Source: Alphaproteobacteria bacterium (GTDB lineage: Bacteria > Pseudomonadota > Alphaproteobacteria > Bin65). From it: a DNA stretch of 64,000 bases. The translations under genes were made by a program, and so were the position numbers. Below are positions 11,444-19,889 of this stretch, one piece after another (positions within the stretch are counted from its first letter, which is position 1; the number at the start of each line of letters is the position of its first letter). Location of the stretch: positions 1-64,000 of the forward strand of contig JAJEGH010000005.1 of the NCBI GenBank assembly GCA_022819985.1, read 5' to 3'. The notes below the pieces were generated by a model, which was not told the origin of the DNA, searched no databases, and saw nothing but the letters and a program-made list of their open reading frames with translations.

Positions 11444-12703
11444 ATGCCGTTCGATCCCCCGCCCGATCCTGAACCGGCCGGCCGCGGCGGTCGCAACGGC
11501 GGCGGCCGACTGCCCGAAAACATCATGCATTTCGCCCGCGTGCTGCGCGCCGCCGGCCTGCCGGTCGGTCCCGGCCAGGTCATCCGGGCGATCGAGGCGG
11601 CCGACGCCGTCGGCATCGGCACGCGCGAGGATTTCTACTGGACCCTGCACGCGGTTTTCGTGAACCGCCGCGACCAGCGCGAGTTGTTCGACCAGGCCTT
11701 CCATGTCTTCTGGCGCAATCCGAGGCTGCTGGAACGGCTGATGACGGTGATCCTGCCGACGATCGAAACGCCGCCGGACGAAGAAAAGGAGGAGATGTCC
11801 CGCCGGCTCGCCGAGGCGCTCAAAGGCCTGGCGGAAGCCGCCGACCGGGCGCCGGAGCGCGAAGAGATCGAACTCGACGCGGCGATGACCTGGACCGACC
11901 GGGAGGCCCTGAAAAGCCGGGATTTCGAGAAAATGTCCCAGGCCGAAATGGACGCCGCCAAGCGGGCTCTGGCCCGTATGCGCCTGCCGGTGGAGCGGGT
12001 GGCGACGCGGCGCTACCGGCCCGACCCCGCCGGCCCGCGGATCGACATGCGCCGGATCCTGAGGCGCAGCGTGCGCAGCGGCGGCGATACCATTCTGCTT
12101 GCCCGCCGGCGGCGCAGATCGAGACGGCCGCCGCTGGTCGTCCTGTGCGACATCTCCGGGTCGATGAGCCGCTACTCGCGCATGCTGCTGCATTTCCTGC
12201 ACGCCGTCACCAACGACCGGGACCGCGTGCACACCTTCCTGTTCGGCACGCGGCTGACCAACGTCACGCGCTACCTGCGCTACAAGGATGTCGACGAGGC
12301 GCTCGACAAGATCGGCCAGGTTGCCGAGGACTGGGACGGCGGCACACGGATCGGCCAGACCCTGGGCGAATTCAACCGCCTCTGGTCGCGCCGGGTGCTC
12401 GGCCAGGGCGCCCTCGTGGTCATGATCACCGACGGGCTGGACCGGGACGGCGGCGCCGGCCTGGAACGGGAGATGGACCGCCTGCACCGCAGTTGCCGGC
12501 GGCTGATCTGGCTCAATCCCCTGCTGCGCTACGACGGTTTCGAGCCCAAGTCGGCCGGCATCCGGGCCATGTTGCCCCATGTTGACGACTTCCGTACCGT
12601 GCACAATCTGGAGAGCCTGGAGCAGTTGGGCGCGGCATTCGCCCGGCCCGCAACCCGCCAGGACAGGAGTGTGACCCGATGGCTGCCGATGCTGAGACCC
12701 TGA
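11444..12703 (+). CDS. coxE: VWA-domain protein (CoxE-like)
   Basis: This 419-residue protein has an Arg/Glu-rich N-terminal helical region and a C-terminal von Willebrand A domain with the metal-ion site DISGSMS starting at Asp236. It is the expected partner of the MoxR ATPase just upstream (24-bp gap). MoxR/VWA pairs insert or remodel metal cofactors, and here the client is presumably the CoxL-type subunit. The 3' end overlaps the next gene by 25 bp. Confidence 0.88.
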   Translation: MPFDPPPDPEPAGRGGRNGGGRLPENIMHFARVLRAAGLPVGPGQVIRAIEAADAVGIGTREDFYWTLHAVFVNRRDQRELFDQAFHVFWRNPRLLERLMTVILPTIETPPDEEKEEMSRRLAEALKGLAEAADRAPEREEIELDAAMTWTDREALKSRDFEKMSQAEMDAAKRALARMRLPVERVATRRYRPDPAGPRIDMRRILRRSVRSGGDTILLARRRRRSRRPPLVVLCDISGSMSRYSRMLLHFLHAVTNDRDRVHTFLFGTRLTNVTRYLRYKDVDEALDKIGQVAEDWDGGTRIGQTLGEFNRLWSRRVLGQGALVVMITDGLDRDGGAGLEREMDRLHRSCRRLIWLNPLLRYDGFEPKSAGIRAMLPHVDDFRTVHNLESLEQLGAAFARPATRQDRSVTRWLPMLRP

Positions 12704-13023
12704 CGCTGTCGAGCGACGAGGTGATGGGCCGGGCCGCGGCGTGGCGGGACGCCGGCAAGGACGTCGCCATCGCAACGGTCGTCAACACCTGGGGCTCGTC
12801 GCCCCGCCCGGTCGGCAGCCAGCTCGCGGTCAGCGCAGCGCAGGAAATGATCGGCTCCGTTTCGGGCGGCTGCATCGAAGGGGCGGTCGTCGCGGAGGCC
12901 CAGGAGGTCATCCGCAGCGGAGCGCCCCGGCTGCTCGAATTCGGCGTCGCAGACGAGGACGCCTGGGCCGTCGGCCTGGCCTGCGGCGGCCGGGTCGAAG
13001 TGTTCGTCGAACGGCTCGACTAG
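12679..13023 (+). CDS. XdhC/CoxI N-terminal domain protein
   Basis: The 114-residue protein is the XdhC_CoxI domain, with VNTWGSSPRPVG near 34-45 and SVSGGCIEGAVV near 60-71. XdhC proteins bind or sulfurate the molybdenum cofactor and deliver it to the hydroxylase. In many XdhC proteins this domain is joined to a Rossmann domain; here that domain is the next gene, in the same frame, separated by one TAG codon. It starts inside the end of coxE. Confidence 0.85.
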   Translation: MAADAETLTLSSDEVMGRAAAWRDAGKDVAIATVVNTWGSSPRPVGSQLAVSAAQEMIGSVSGGCIEGAVVAEAQEVIRSGAPRLLEFGVADEDAWAVGLACGGRVEVFVERLD

Positions 13024-13734
13024 ATGGACCGGATTCTCATCGACAGGCTCGCCGCTGCCCGGAAGGAACATCGCCCGGTGGTCGTCGCAACGGATCTGGC
13101 GTCCGGCGAAAAGTCCTGGATCGAGGGCGGGTCGGCCGCCGGGCCGGTGCGCATCGACGAGACCGCGCTCGCCGCTGCCCACGCAGCACAGCGGGACGAC
13201 AGGAGCCGGACAATCGAGACCGGCGACGGCCGCCGCCTGTTCCTGCATGTCTTCAACCCGCCGCTCCGGCTCCTGGTCGTCGGCGCGGTCCATATCGCGC
13301 AGTCGCTGGCGCCGATCGCTTCCATCGCCGGCTATGCCGTGACGGTGATCGATCCCCGGGGTTCCTTTGCAACTTCCGACCGGTTTCCGGGCGTCGCCAT
13401 GACCGACGACTGGCCCGACGAGGCCCTGGCATCGCTGAAGCCCGACGCGCGCACCGCCATCGTGACGCTGACCCACGACCCAAAGCTGGATGACCCGGCC
13501 CTGCACAGCGCCCTGCGCTCCGATTGCTTCTATATCGGCTCGCTCGGCTCCCGCCGGACCCATGCTTCGCGGGTCGAAAGGTTGAAACAGGCCGGTTTCG
13601 ACGCGGCGCAGATTGCCCGCATCCGCGGTCCGATCGGCCTCGATATCGGCGCGTCGTCGCCGGCAGAGATTGCGCTTGCGATCATGGGCGAAATCACGGC
13701 AACGCTCCGCAGACCGCCGGCGAAAGCCGCCTGA
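13024..13734 (+). CDS. XdhC Rossmann-domain protein
   Basis: This 236-residue protein holds the XdhC_C Rossmann-like domain: VVGAVHIAQ at about 88-96, VIDPRGSF near 112 and the late signature YIGSLGSRRTHASR. It is the second half of a canonical XdhC cofactor chaperone. Its ATG directly abuts the TAG of the preceding N-domain gene, which suggests translational coupling. The family is commonly encoded as two separate proteins in alphaproteobacteria. Confidence 0.86.
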   Translation: MDRILIDRLAAARKEHRPVVVATDLASGEKSWIEGGSAAGPVRIDETALAAAHAAQRDDRSRTIETGDGRRLFLHVFNPPLRLLVVGAVHIAQSLAPIASIAGYAVTVIDPRGSFATSDRFPGVAMTDDWPDEALASLKPDARTAIVTLTHDPKLDDPALHSALRSDCFYIGSLGSRRTHASRVERLKQAGFDAAQIARIRGPIGLDIGASSPAEIALAIMGEITATLRRPPAKAA

Positions 13735-13742
13735 CCCGGACG

Positions 13743-15380
13743 ATGGAGTTCGGCACCGTTCCGACGCAGGAGGCCGAAGGCGCCATTCTCGCCCACGCCG
13801 TCAAGACGGCTTCCGGCCGCCTCGCCAAGGGCCGGCGATTGACGCAAGACGATCTCTCCGCCATCGCCGATGCCGGCTTCGACAGCATTGCGGTTGCCCG
13901 CCTGGGACCGGACGATCTGGACGAGAACGATGCCGCCGCGCGCATTGCCGCCGCGCTTGCTTCCGGCAGCCTGCGCGCCGGGCCGGCCGCCAACGGCCGC
14001 TGCAACCTGTACGCCCGCCATGCCGGCCTGACCCTCGTCGATGCCGCCGGCGTCACCGCAGCCAACCGGATCGATGAAGCGCTCACCCTGGCCACGCTGC
14101 CGGCCTGTGCGCCGGTTGTTCGCGACCAGCTCGTTGCAACCGTCAAGATCATCGCCTTCGGTGCACCGGCTTCCAGCGTCGAGCGCGTCGGCGGTGTGGC
14201 GGCGGGCACCGTATCGGTCGTCGCCTACCGCCCCCAAACCGCAGCGCTGATCCAGACCCGACTGCCCCACACCAGCGCGGCGCTGCTGACGAAGACCGAG
14301 CGCTCGACCCGCGAGCGCCTTACCCGGATCGGTGCGTCCGTGGCGCACGTCCGAACGACGGACCACCGGGAAGACGTACTGGCCGACGCTCTGACCGAAG
14401 CCGCCGCAGCGGCCGATCTGATTGTCGTGATCGGCGCATCGGCCATCGTCGACCGGCGGGACGTCGTGCCTGCGGCCATCGTCTCGGCCGGCGGCGCCGT
14501 TCGACATTTCGGCCTGCCGGTCGATCCCGGTAATCTCACCCTTCTGGCAAGGCTGGGCAGGGCCAGCGTCGTGGCTATGCCGGGTTCGGCGCGCTCGCCC
14601 CGGGAACAAGGTTCCGACTGGCTGCTCGAACGGCTCGCCGCCGGCCTGCCGGTCGATGAAGAGACCATCGCCGGCTTCGGCGTCGGCGGCCTGCTGAAGG
14701 AAATCCGCTCCCGTCCCATGCTGCGCGACCGCGAACCGCCGGGACGGCCGAAATCGCAGCCGGTCGTCGATGCCATCCTGCTGGCGGCCGGGCAATCCAC
14801 CCGGATGGGCGGGCCCAACAAGCTGCTGGAGCCGGTCGGCGGCCAGCCGATGATCCGGCGGGTGTCGGAAGCCGTCCGCAGCGCAGGAATCCGCCGTCTG
14901 GTCGTCGTAACGGGCCACCAGGCCGGCCGGGTGCGCGACGCGCTTTCGGGCCTGGATTGCGCATTTGCCGAAAATCCGGACTATCCGTCCGGTATGGGCT
15001 CGTCGGTCGCCATCGGAGCGCGGGCGGCGTTCGAGGCGCCCGACCCGCCCGACGCCGCGGTCGTCTGCCTGGGCGACATGCCGGATATCGCGCCGGCCAT
15101 GCTCGACGCCCTGATCGCCAACTTCGACCCGGAGGCCGGCCGCGCCATCGTTGCCGCCGCCAGCGGCGGGCAGCGCGGCCATCCGGTATTGTGGGACCGG
15201 CGTTTTGCCGACGACCTGGCGAGCCTGGGCGGCGATACCGGCGGACGCGACATCCTGCAGGAGCATGCCGGCCAGGTCGTGACCGTGGAGACGGACGACG
15301 CCGCCGTATTGCGCGATCTCGATACGCCGGAGGCGTTCGACGCCTACCGCGAAGGCTCAGGCGACGATCCGGACGCCTGA
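13743..15380 (+). CDS. Fusion of molybdopterin-binding domain and MobA/MocA-like nucleotidyltransferase
   Basis: This 545-residue protein has two parts. Residues about 1-335 form a MoeA/CinA-type molybdopterin-binding region, with VVIGASAIVDRRDVVPAA in the middle. Residues about 340-540 form a nucleotidyltransferase starting DAILLAAGQSTRMGG at 343, with CLGDMPDI and GQRGHPVLW downstream, as in CTP:molybdopterin cytidylyltransferases. It probably makes the cytosine dinucleotide cofactor used by the CoxL-type subunit. The ATG at 13743 lies 8 bp after the XdhC stop, so it closes the operon. Confidence 0.88.
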   Translation: MEFGTVPTQEAEGAILAHAVKTASGRLAKGRRLTQDDLSAIADAGFDSIAVARLGPDDLDENDAAARIAAALASGSLRAGPAANGRCNLYARHAGLTLVDAAGVTAANRIDEALTLATLPACAPVVRDQLVATVKIIAFGAPASSVERVGGVAAGTVSVVAYRPQTAALIQTRLPHTSAALLTKTERSTRERLTRIGASVAHVRTTDHREDVLADALTEAAAAADLIVVIGASAIVDRRDVVPAAIVSAGGAVRHFGLPVDPGNLTLLARLGRASVVAMPGSARSPREQGSDWLLERLAAGLPVDEETIAGFGVGGLLKEIRSRPMLRDREPPGRPKSQPVVDAILLAAGQSTRMGGPNKLLEPVGGQPMIRRVSEAVRSAGIRRLVVVTGHQAGRVRDALSGLDCAFAENPDYPSGMGSSVAIGARAAFEAPDPPDAAVVCLGDMPDIAPAMLDALIANFDPEAGRAIVAAASGGQRGHPVLWDRRFADDLASLGGDTGGRDILQEHAGQVVTVETDDAAVLRDLDTPEAFDAYREGSGDDPDA

Positions 15381-15405
15381 GCCGGGAATTTCCGGGCGAC
15401 GGCCG

Positions 15406-16269
15406 TCAGCCGGCGACAAGAACGAAGTCGTACTCGACCTTCTTGTAGGGCGCGGTGACGCCGTAGGCGCTGGCCTCGTCCTCGTCGGCGGTGTCGTCGA
15501 AACTCACCCGCAGCGAATCGCGCACGGCGAACACGGCGTCGCGGTCGATCCAGTCGTCGTCGCCGGGAAAAAGTTCGGTGACCAGGGGAAGATAGCCGTC
15601 GGCGTTGACCCAGATATGGTAGTGCGCCGGCCGCCAGGCGGTGCGCGAAGTGGAGCGCAGGATTTCGCCGGCCGGACCGTCGTCCGGCACCTTGTAGGAC
15701 ACCGGTTTGATGGTGCGCACGCCGTACCGGCCGTCCGCTCCGGTGAACTGGTGGCAGCGCAGGTTGGGCACCGCCCCTTCATGGGTCTCCTGCACGTCGT
15801 ACAGGCCGTTCGACTGGGTCTGCCAGAAATCGACGCGCGCGCCTTCCACCGGTTCGGATCGTTCGTTCAGCACGCGGCCGGTCAGCACCACTTCCGTGCC
15901 CGGGTCGTCGCCGGCGAGATTGCCTTCGAGCGGAACTTCCGGCGCGCCATCCACGAAGAACGGGCCGAGCGCGCTGTATTCCGTCCCGCTCGACACGCCG
16001 CGGCCCTTGATCATGTCGACCAGCGACGACAGGCCGAGAATATCGGAGGTCAGGATGAACTCGTTGCGCTCCGGCGTCGAAATCTTGCCGGCGTCATAGA
16101 GATACTGGATGCCCCGCATCCACTCGTCCTGCTGCAGGCCCACTTCCCGGGCAAAGGCGTGCAGATGTTTGACCAGACTGGTCATGATCTCCTTGAGCCG
16201 AGGGTCCTCGGTCCCCTCCATGGTCTGGAGCACGGCTTCGGTGATGTTGTCTTCCTGCAGATTGCGCAT
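15406..16269 (-). CDS. Intradiol ring-cleavage dioxygenase, hydroxyquinol 1,2-dioxygenase-like
   Basis: The 287-residue enzyme has the N-terminal helical linker domain of catechol-type dioxygenases (about 1-100) and the beta-sandwich catalytic domain. The non-heme Fe(III) ligands are recognisable as Tyr157 (GLYD), Tyr192 (SYKVP) and His216/His218 (HYH). It would open hydroxyquinol or catechol to a muconate or maleylacetate. I chose ATG 16269, preceded by AGGGGAAG, over a farther upstream start at 16335. Hydroxyquinol is the more likely substrate because of overall length, but catechol is not excluded. Confidence 0.85.
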   Translation of the reverse strand: MRNLQEDNITEAVLQTMEGTEDPRLKEIMTSLVKHLHAFAREVGLQQDEWMRGIQYLYDAGKISTPERNEFILTSDILGLSSLVDMIKGRGVSSGTEYSALGPFFVDGAPEVPLEGNLAGDDPGTEVVLTGRVLNERSEPVEGARVDFWQTQSNGLYDVQETHEGAVPNLRCHQFTGADGRYGVRTIKPVSYKVPDDGPAGEILRSTSRTAWRPAHYHIWVNADGYLPLVTELFPGDDDWIDRDAVFAVRDSLRVSFDDTADEDEASAYGVTAPYKKVEYDFVLVAG

Positions 16270-16347
16270 CGGTCTTCCCCTGCCCTTGCGTTGCGTCGTT
16301 CGGCCTATAGAGACGCGGCCATCGCGGGCCGTCAATGCCCGGCCCGG

Positions 16348-17862
16348 TTATCCGGTGTAGATGTTCGTATACCGGTCGCGCAGCACATTCTTCTGGACCT
16401 TGCCCATCGCATTGCGCGGAAGCTCGTCGACGACGATGATCCGTTTCGGTTGTTTGAACCTGGCCAACGTACCGGCGAGGCTGTCCAGGAGCGCTTCGGG
16501 GTCCAGTTGCGCCGGGCCGTCGGGGACGACAACGCCGGTGACCCCTTCGCCGAAATCCGGATGGGCCACGCCGAAAACTGCGGATTCCCGGACTCCCGGC
16601 AAGGCGTCGAGGCATTGCTCGACCTCCTTGGGATAGACGTTCAGCCCGCCGGAAATAATCAGATCCTTCGCCCGGCCGACGATCGTCACGCGGCCGGATT
16701 CGTCCATTTGCGCCATGTCGCCGGAAATAAAGTAGCCGTCCGGGCGGAATTCCTCCGCCGTCTTGTCCGGCAGGCGCCAGTATCCGGCGAAGACGTTCGG
16801 GCCGGTCATTTCCAGCACGCCGGCCGTGCCGGGCGGCACTTCCCGGCCGGTTTCGTCGGCAATCCGGACGGATACGCCCGGAAGCGCAAAGCCGACGGTG
16901 CCTGCGATCCGCTCGCCGTCCAGCGGGTTGCTGCACGCCATGCCGACCTCCGTCATGCCGTAGCGTTCGAGGATGCGCTGGCCGATGCGGGCCTCGAACG
17001 CCGCGAAGGTTTCTTCCAATAGAGGCGCCGAGCCCGAAATGAACAGCCGGACGTTGTGTGCTGCCTCGGCCGTGAAGCCGGGCGTATCGAGCAGGCGGGT
17101 ATAGTAGGTCGGCACCCCCATCATGACCGTTGCATCGGACAGCCGGGCAATTGCCTTTTCCGCGGCGAAGCCCTTCTGGAAAATCACCCGGGAACCGCTC
17201 AGCAACGCGCAGTGCAGCGCCACGAACAGGCCGTGGACGTGATAGATCGGCAGGGCGTGCAGCAGCACATCGGCTGCGGTAAAGCCCCAATAGTCGCGCA
17301 GGACGAGGGCGTTGGACGACAGGTTGCCGTGGGTGAGCATGGCGCCCTTGGGCCGGCCGGTCGTGCCGGAGGTGTAGAGGATCGCCGCGAGATCGCCGGC
17401 GCGGCGCGCCACGGCCGTGCCGTCGGGCCGTGCTCCTTCGGCGGCTTCGAGAAGGGTGCCCGAACCGTCGCCCAGCGTCAGGACGGCGCCGGTCCCGGCC
17501 TCGCGCCCCAATGCTTCCGCCGTCTCGCAATCCGCTTCCCGGCAGACGAAGACGGCGGGTTCGGCATCCGACAGGAAAAAGGCGATCTCCTGCGCGGTAT
17601 AGGCCGTGTTCAGCGGCACGAAGACCAGCCCGGCGCGCAGGCAGGCAAGGTATAGCAAAACGGCGTCGGGCGACTTGTCCACCTGCGCGACGATCCGGTC
17701 GCCCGGCACGGCGCCGTGCGCCGTCAGGACGGCGGCAATCCGGGCGGCGCGCGCGTCGATCTCGCGATACCGCAGCGGCGGGCCGTTCTCGAGGTCCAGG
17801 AAAACGGCAGCCGGATCGGCCGGAAAGCCGGCTGCGATCAGCGCGTAGAGATTGTCGGACAT
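16348..17862 (-). CDS. matB: Malonyl-CoA synthetase (MatB-like acyl-CoA ligase)
   Basis: This 504-residue AMP-forming ligase has the P-loop YTSGTTGRPKGAML near 163-176, HALPIYHVHGLF, ERYGMTEVGM and the hinge region GRAKDLIISGGLNVYPKEVE. The ERYGMTEVGM plus NPLDGERIAGTVG combination is typical of malonyl-CoA synthetases. It would activate malonate to malonyl-CoA in the cytosol. It lies 78 bp upstream of the dioxygenase on the same strand; no malonyl-CoA decarboxylase is next to it. Confidence 0.85.
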   Translation of the reverse strand: MSDNLYALIAAGFPADPAAVFLDLENGPPLRYREIDARAARIAAVLTAHGAVPGDRIVAQVDKSPDAVLLYLACLRAGLVFVPLNTAYTAQEIAFFLSDAEPAVFVCREADCETAEALGREAGTGAVLTLGDGSGTLLEAAEGARPDGTAVARRAGDLAAILYTSGTTGRPKGAMLTHGNLSSNALVLRDYWGFTAADVLLHALPIYHVHGLFVALHCALLSGSRVIFQKGFAAEKAIARLSDATVMMGVPTYYTRLLDTPGFTAEAAHNVRLFISGSAPLLEETFAAFEARIGQRILERYGMTEVGMACSNPLDGERIAGTVGFALPGVSVRIADETGREVPPGTAGVLEMTGPNVFAGYWRLPDKTAEEFRPDGYFISGDMAQMDESGRVTIVGRAKDLIISGGLNVYPKEVEQCLDALPGVRESAVFGVAHPDFGEGVTGVVVPDGPAQLDPEALLDSLAGTLARFKQPKRIIVVDELPRNAMGKVQKNVLRDRYTNIYTG

Positions 17863-17956
17863 ACAGTTTCACAGGCGATTTGCGTCGTGCGCATTCACTC
17901 CGGCAACGGTGCCCCGCTCAAGCGGGCAAATCGCCCACCGTCGCGTTCGATGGGGC

Positions 17957-18850
17957 CTAGTCGCCGGTTTCCTCCAGTCGCCGCCGGATACGCGCGGCGA
18001 AATCGGGCCGGTCCTCGATTTGCGGCAGCAGCCTGCGCCAATAGGCTTTGCCCTCCGCCTCGCGCCCCAGGTCGAAGGCGTGGCGGCCGAGATAGTAGAG
18101 CGCGAGCGGGTGGCGCGGCTCCATGGCGTGCAAACGCTCGAAGAGTTCGAGCAGCTGCGGATCGATCGGATCGTCGGGATCGCGGAGGCGAAGAACGGCC
18201 ATCGTATAGAGCGTCAGAACGCGAACGCTGTCCGGCGACAGGGCGACGGCCCGGCCGTAGGCATCGGCCGATTTGTCCAGTTCGCCCAACACGGCCTGCG
18301 CCCGGCCGAGGCGCAGCCAGCCCGCAAGGTCGCCCGGATTTTCCTCAAGCCGCTCGGCCAGCCCCTCGACCATGCCGCGGATCATTTCCTGCCGTTCTTC
18401 CGGCGTCATCCGTTCGGCGGCGCGCATGTCTTCGGCGCTCGGGCCGCGCGGCTGTTCCTGTACCGTCAACATGCGGCGGTCGGCGAGTTCGGGACGGCCG
18501 AGCACGGCATAAAGCGCCAGGCTGAGCACCGGCACCGCCGCTGCCAGAAGCACAACGGTCGGGCGCGACAGGGTTTGCGGCGAGGCCGTCCCTCCCGCTT
18601 GCTCGCGGCTTTCGGCGGCGAGCGCCCGGCGGCGGATTTCGTTGCGCGCCGCCTCGGCCTCCGCCGCCTCGATCGTGCCGCGCGCGAGATCCCTGTCGAG
18701 TTCGCGAAGCTGGTCACGGTAGACCTCCAGGTCGTATCCCGCCGCCTCGGTCTCCGGCGACGCATCGCCAGCCCGGCGGCGCGGATACAGGCGCCAGGCG
18801 ACCGCCGCGCCGGCCGCCAGACTGAGCAAGGCTGCGACCAGCCAGATCAC
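17957..18850 (-). CDS. ccmI: Cytochrome c biogenesis protein CcmI (CycH)
   Basis: This 297-residue inner-membrane protein has an N-terminal membrane helix (about 2-20), a soluble coiled region, a second helix (about 78-98) and a C-terminal TPR domain facing the periplasm. CcmI presents apocytochrome c to the heme ligation complex. The GTG start at 18850 overlaps the ccmH stop (GTGA), and the sequence VIWLVAALLSLAAG is a normal CcmI N-terminus. It is the last gene of the ccmD-I run. Confidence 0.88.
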   Translation of the reverse strand: MIWLVAALLSLAAGAAVAWRLYPRRRAGDASPETEAAGYDLEVYRDQLRELDRDLARGTIEAAEAEAARNEIRRRALAAESREQAGGTASPQTLSRPTVVLLAAAVPVLSLALYAVLGRPELADRRMLTVQEQPRGPSAEDMRAAERMTPEERQEMIRGMVEGLAERLEENPGDLAGWLRLGRAQAVLGELDKSADAYGRAVALSPDSVRVLTLYTMAVLRLRDPDDPIDPQLLELFERLHAMEPRHPLALYYLGRHAFDLGREAEGKAYWRRLLPQIEDRPDFAARIRRRLEETGD

Positions 18851-19332
18851 GGCTCGTCTCCGCGGTCTCCGAGCAGCACATCGGCGCGCGCCGCCTCTTC
18901 GGGCGACAGGGCTTCCGCCGTCACCGCCGTACGCGGCCGGCGCAGGCGCCGGAACAGGAATGCCAGTGCGGCCAGCAACGCCAGCGCCGGGCCGAACCAC
19001 AACAACCAGGTCCGCTCGTCGACCGGCGGGCGCAGCAGGACGAAATCGCCATAGCGGGCATGGATGTAAGCGATGACCTGCCTGTCGTCGTCGCCCGCCG
19101 TCAACCGCTTGCGGACCAGCCGGCGCAAGTCGCGGGCCAGCGGCGCGTCGGAATCGTCGATCGACTGGTTCTGGCACACCAGGCAGCGCAGTTGGCGGCC
19201 GATGACCCGCGCACGATCTTCGAGCTTTGCGTCCTCCAGCGCCTCTCCCGGACCGATGGCCGATGCAGGCGGCGACGGCGCGGCAACGGCGACGAACAGC
19301 GCAAGCAGGATCAGGGCGGCGGCCCCCCTCAT
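18847..19332 (-). CDS. ccmH: Cytochrome c maturation protein CcmH
   Basis: This 161-residue protein has a signal peptide (about 1-25), the thioredoxin-like motif LRCLVCQNQS with Cys50 and Cys53, and a C-terminal membrane helix (about 108-127). It reduces or holds the CXXCH cysteines of apocytochrome c in the periplasm before heme attachment. Its ATG overlaps the stop of ccmG (ATGA), and its stop overlaps the start of ccmI. Confidence 0.92.
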   Translation of the reverse strand: MRGAAALILLALFVAVAAPSPPASAIGPGEALEDAKLEDRARVIGRQLRCLVCQNQSIDDSDAPLARDLRRLVRKRLTAGDDDRQVIAYIHARYGDFVLLRPPVDERTWLLWFGPALALLAALAFLFRRLRRPRTAVTAEALSPEEAARADVLLGDRGDEP

Positions 19333-19883
19333 TTCTTCAGCGCCTCGATCGCCGGCAGGATTTTCTCTTTCAGGACCTGGGCGGTAATCGGCCCGACCTG
19401 CTTCAGCCGGATCCGGCCGACGCGGTCGATCAGGAAAGTCTCCGGCACCCCGTACAGGCCGAATTCCGGCGCGATCTCGCCTGCCGGATCGACGCCGATC
19501 CGGGCATAGGGGTTGCCGTGCCGGGCCAGCCAGTTCGCCGCGTCCGCCGGCTTGTCCTTGTAATTGATGCCGACCAAGGCCACGCTCGGCGTTTTCGACA
19601 AGGCCGTAATCTGCGGATGCTCGACCAGGCACGGCGTGCACCAGCTTGCGAAGAAGTTCAGGATCGTAATGCGCCCCTTGAACGACGTGCTTTCGACGCC
19701 TTGCCTGATGGTCTTGCCGTTGTATTCGAGGCCGGGCGCGGAGAAGGCTGGCGCGGGCTTGTCGATCAGCGCCGACGGAAGCAGGCGCGGGTCGCGCCCG
19801 CTTTGGAGATAGAAGGCCGCGGCCGCGGCGATGACCGCGAAGACCGCGAGCGGTGCCAGATACAGCAGCCGGCGGGACGGCAT
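19329..19883 (-). CDS. ccmG: Thiol:disulfide interchange protein CcmG/DsbE
   Basis: The 184-residue protein has an N-terminal membrane anchor (about 6-25) and a periplasmic thioredoxin fold with the redox pair Cys82-Cys85 in ASWCTPC. The cis-proline region is GVPETFLID. It supplies reducing power to the apocytochrome c heme-binding cysteines with CcmH. It starts 6 bp after ccmF and overlaps ccmH by four bases. Confidence 0.93.
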   Translation of the reverse strand: MPSRRLLYLAPLAVFAVIAAAAAFYLQSGRDPRLLPSALIDKPAPAFSAPGLEYNGKTIRQGVESTSFKGRITILNFFASWCTPCLVEHPQITALSKTPSVALVGINYKDKPADAANWLARHGNPYARIGVDPAGEIAPEFGLYGVPETFLIDRVGRIRLKQVGPITAQVLKEKILPAIEALKK

Positions 19884-19889
19884 GCCGCC

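Noticed and set aside
13021..13023. In-frame TAG between XdhC parts as a pyrrolysine codon
   Set aside because: An ATG follows at once, the two-gene form is common, and no pyrrolysine genes are seen. Ordinary stop and restart is simpler.
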